Source: CALBTQ01 sp036743315
GTDB taxonomy: Bacteria > Lernaellota > Lernaellaia > Lernaellales > Lernaellaceae
Length of the DNA stretch: 5,675 nucleotides
Assembly: GCA_036743315.1 (NCBI GenBank)
Contig: DAINPV010000276.1
Coordinates: 1-5,675 of the forward strand
Direction of reading: 5' to 3'
This document shows, piece after piece, positions 5,146 through 5,675 of the stretch (positions are counted from its first letter, which is position 1; each line of letters begins with the position of its first letter). A program made the position numbers and the translations under genes. The notes below the pieces were generated by a model that had not been told where the DNA came from, ran no database searches, and saw only the letters and a program-made list of their open reading frames with translations.

Positions 5146-5318
5146 GTAGCACACTTTTCTCGAAAGCAGCACCCATCCTCGTCATTATCGTGGGTCAGCG
5201 TCGTGTCATCATCGCCGATCGGCAGGATGACAATCCAAAAGAATTGACGCGTCCCAAGGGCTTCGCCTTTTGGAATCCCACCCCGACGACAGATGCCGCC
5301 GGAACCCCACCGGGCGCG

Positions 5319-5408
5319 CCCTTCGTGGAGTTTATCCTGAGCTTACTTGCGGTGAGCTTGCCTGCCCTGAGCCTGCCGAAGGGCCTGCCCTGAATAAAGT
5401 CAAAGGGG
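5319..5408 (-). repeat. Compound intergenic repeat of the CCTGAGC..GAAGG type (imperfect palindrome with tandem core)
   Basis: Two near-tandem units, 5361-5383 and 5384-5408, both begin CCTGCCCTGA and end AAGGG on the plus strand. The outer ends are imperfectly inverted: CCCTTCG..GTTTATCCTGAGC (5319-5343) against the reverse of GCCCTGAATAAAGTC..AAAGGGG (5387-5408). The core CCTGAGCCTGCCGAAGGG belongs to a motif found between genes in many copies in various environmental bacteria (recognised from memory, not searched). Its right end lies one base beyond the stop codon of the SUMF1-like gene. There is no transposase. It is probably a non-autonomous palindromic element of the REP or MITE kind. 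Confidence 0.7.
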
Positions 5409-5409
5409 C

Positions 5410-5675
5410 CTAGGGCAACGACCGGGCAAGGCGAAAGCCCTGGGCGATGCCGCTGTAGCTGGGGTTGGAGTCGTCGCGAAGCGCCGAACGGCAGTACCTC
5501 GCTTGGTTGCCCCAGTGGCCGCCACGACACACCCGGGCGGAGCCGCTCGCGGGTCCTGCTGGATCTGTCACGGAGCCGGGATAATCGCCATACCAATCCC
5601 AGATCCATTCCCAAGCATTCCCGCTCATGTCGTACAGGCCCCAGTTGTTTGCCAGCTTCTGACCCACAACTTCGG
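5410..5675 (-). CDS. Formylglycine-generating-enzyme-like (SUMF1/FGE-sulfatase domain) protein, C-terminal 88 residues
   Basis: Only the end of the gene is in the window; the frame is open to base 5675 and the protein starts outside. The visible part has the family signature: VGQKLANNWGLYDMSGNAWEW, then DWYGDYPG, RVCRGGHWGNQARYCRSALR and the closing GFRLARSLP. True formylglycine-generating enzymes have two Cys near this region, in a GGSF-x-C-x4-C arrangement. Here the second is present (YCRSA) but the first is replaced within GGHWGNQ, so aerobic sulfatase-activating chemistry is unlikely. Related SUMF1-fold proteins serve in other oxidative or binding roles, such as EgtB-like, PvdO-like, or lectin-like display. 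The GTG at 5667 is an internal Val codon, not a start. The gene stops at TAG just before a dispersed repeat. Family certain, function open. Confidence 0.9.
   Translation of the reverse strand, partial: EVVGQKLANNWGLYDMSGNAWEWIWDWYGDYPGSVTDPAGPASGSARVCRGGHWGNQARYCRSALRDDSNPSYSGIAQGFRLARSLP

Larger units (their letters stand above)
5102..5409. other. Intergenic region between the SUMF1-like gene and the acetyltransferase
   Basis: These 308 bases hold the terminator and ribosome site (5107-5145), a stretch of about 170 bases with no recognised gene, and the repeat at 5319-5408. A possible weak promoter on the minus strand is GATAAT (5189-5184) with a poor -35. Open frames crossing the region (5094-5393 plus, 5195-5614 minus) run through the repeat, and their peptides (for example PFDFIQGRPFGRLRAG) are of the kind that this intergenic repeat yields when translated, so I do not accept them. 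Confidence 0.7.

Noticed and set aside
4628..5149. 173-codon plus-strand frame opposite the acetyltransferase
   Set aside because: It has no motif, overlaps a clear GNAT gene and runs through the terminator hairpin.
5195..5614. 139-codon minus-strand frame overlapping the SUMF1-like gene end
   Set aside because: It is in a different frame from the conserved SUMF1 motifs and contains the translated repeat (PFGRLRAG-like), a common source of false proteins.
5410..5675. A diversity-generating retroelement inside the window
   Set aside because: No reverse transcriptase and no second copy of the SUMF1-like C-terminal segment is present in the 5.4 kb downstream of it.

Overview
The window reads as a stretch of chromosome from a GC-rich bacterium with an anaerobic or facultative, hydrogen-metabolising lifestyle. 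The signs are strong AAGGAGG-type ribosome sites before nearly every gene, GC-rich third codon positions, a soluble multisubunit [FeFe]-hydrogenase, a formylglycine-generating-enzyme-like (SUMF1) protein, and an intergenic repeat of the CCTGAGC..GAAGG kind seen in many environmental bacteria. It would fit a delta-proteobacteria-like or related lineage, but nothing here fixes the taxon.

Positions 1-3217 (minus strand, read right to left) hold a tightly packed operon. It starts with a stand-alone receiver protein (3217-2831), then a NuoE/HydC-like [2Fe-2S] subunit (2831-2316), a NuoF/HydB-like NADH-binding flavoprotein (2313-1108) and the N-terminal 369 residues of a HydA-type [FeFe]-hydrogenase catalytic subunit (1107 to beyond base 1). 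The junctions are TAATG, a 2-base gap, and TAA directly followed by ATG, so translation is probably coupled. Together the three enzyme subunits form an NAD(H)-linked hydrogenase of the HydABC/Hnd type. NADH is handled at the FMN of the flavoprotein, and electrons run over Fe-S clusters to the H-cluster of HydA. The flavoprotein is short, without the C-terminal ferredoxin-like extension of the classic bifurcating enzymes, and HydA carries TSCSPGW where the textbook L1 motif is TSCCPxW.

Positions 3218-3699 are a 482-base divergent intergenic region. On the hydrogenase side there is a perfect TTGACA -35 box with a weak -10, and an 18-bp TGAATGA-N4-TCATTCA palindrome just downstream that looks like a TetR/FadR-type operator. 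The middle is AT-rich with overlapping inverted repeats. On the right are an unrelated CATGCAG-N4-CTGCATG palindrome and a good sigma70-like promoter for the next gene.

Positions 3700-4605 (plus) encode a lipoprotein alpha/beta hydrolase with an intact HGG / GHSAG / Asp / His set. It converges, with only four bases between stop codons, on a GNAT acetyltransferase (minus, 5101-4610). The acetyltransferase probably starts at a TTG whose ribosome site sits directly behind a textbook intrinsic terminator, an arrangement that suggests attenuation. A compound repeat (about 5319-5408) separates it from the C-terminal 88 residues of a SUMF1-like protein (minus, 5410 to beyond 5675).

The best candidates for something unusual are the hydrogenase variant (short flavoprotein, altered L1 motif, receiver as first gene, TetR-like operator) and the terminator in the acetyltransferase leader. 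No RNA genes, CRISPR arrays, insertion sequences or new defence-like systems were seen.
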